This document shows, piece after piece, positions 5,711 through 5,837 of a stretch of 5,837 nt of DNA (within the stretch, counting starts at the first letter, position 1; each line of letters starts with the position of its first letter). The translations under genes were made by a program, and so were the position numbers. Origin of the DNA: an uncultured Erysipelotrichaceae bacterium (GTDB lineage: Bacteria > Bacillota_I > Bacilli_A > Erysipelotrichales > Coprobacillaceae); NCBI GenBank assembly GCA_947573745.1, contig CANPGX010000071.1, positions 1 through 5,837 on the forward strand. The letters run 5' to 3'. Below the pieces are notes generated by a model. That model was not told the DNA's origin and searched no databases. It saw nothing but the letters and a program-made list of their open reading frames with translations.

Positions 5711-5837
5711 TTGCAACTTGGCGTATGGCTAAGGAGGGTATTGATGAAGGTGTTGTTTTATTAAAGAAAGATGGAGATAGTGGTGATGCTTTAGAAGTAG
5801 CAATTAGAAATGTTGAAAATAATCCATTTTATAAATC
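5698..5837 (+). CDS. Probable N4-(beta-N-acetylglucosaminyl)-L-asparaginase, N-terminal fragment
   Basis: The 46 codons visible before the right edge begin MWGMIATWRMAKEG and end in NVENNPFYKS. This resembles the N-terminus of bacterial glycosylasparaginases (Ntn-hydrolase asparaginase-2 family), where a conserved tryptophan-rich ATW segment is followed by a helix with AL..AI..VE and NP.. before the first strand of the fold. These enzymes cleave the bond between N-acetylglucosamine and asparagine and mature by self-cleavage at a threonine, which lies well beyond this window and cannot be checked. There is no signal peptide at the start, suggesting a cytoplasmic enzyme acting on imported glyco-asparagine or peptides. 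AAGGAG (5684-5689) is 8 bases before the ATG, inside the kinase gene; the 13-base overlap in another frame indicates one operon and coupled translation. A plain isoaspartyl peptidase/L-asparaginase is the main alternative. Confidence 0.75.
   Translation, partial: MWGMIATWRMAKEGIDEGVVLLKKDGDSGDALEVAIRNVENNPFYK

Overview
The window is AT-rich, with strong AGGAGG-type ribosome binding sites, short intergenic gaps and low-GC Firmicutes-style proteins. It looks like chromosomal DNA of a low-GC Gram-positive, possibly a gut-type Erysipelotrichales or Clostridia relative; that placement is inferred from general style, not from a marker gene. There is no rRNA, tRNA, CRISPR array, insertion sequence or phage gene.

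Layout. A left-edge gene on the minus strand (1-844, cut by the window) encodes a serine beta-lactamase-like hydrolase with its own promoter. To its right, four further minus-strand genes are read right to left: an RlmD/RumA-type RNA uracil methyltransferase (4715-3558), an EamA/DMT transporter (3538-2672, 19 bases downstream), a short XRE regulator with two membrane helices (2551-2093), and a longer XRE regulator with six membrane helices (1848-994). The only convincing rho-independent terminator of the cluster is at 957-987, after the last of these, so read-through from the upstream genes is possible, although each regulator also has its own candidate promoter. The 244-base gap before the long regulator holds a candidate promoter and a possible 35-codon ORF overlapping the regulator's start.

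From 4716 to 4819 lies a divergent promoter region. On the plus strand it leads into a ROK-family sugar kinase (4820-5710), whose end overlaps by 13 bases the start of a second gene (from 5698, cut by the right edge) that resembles the N-terminus of bacterial N4-(beta-N-acetylglucosaminyl)-L-asparaginases. The pair suggests an operon for salvaging sugar from glycosylated asparagine, with the kinase phosphorylating the released amino sugar; the kinase's substrate is not proven by sequence.

Most of the window is ordinary housekeeping and accessory content. The points most worth a second look are the two membrane-linked XRE regulators in a row (one with an internal duplication), the possible leader ORF, the dyads near regulator and hydrolase promoters, and the kinase/glycosylasparaginase pairing.
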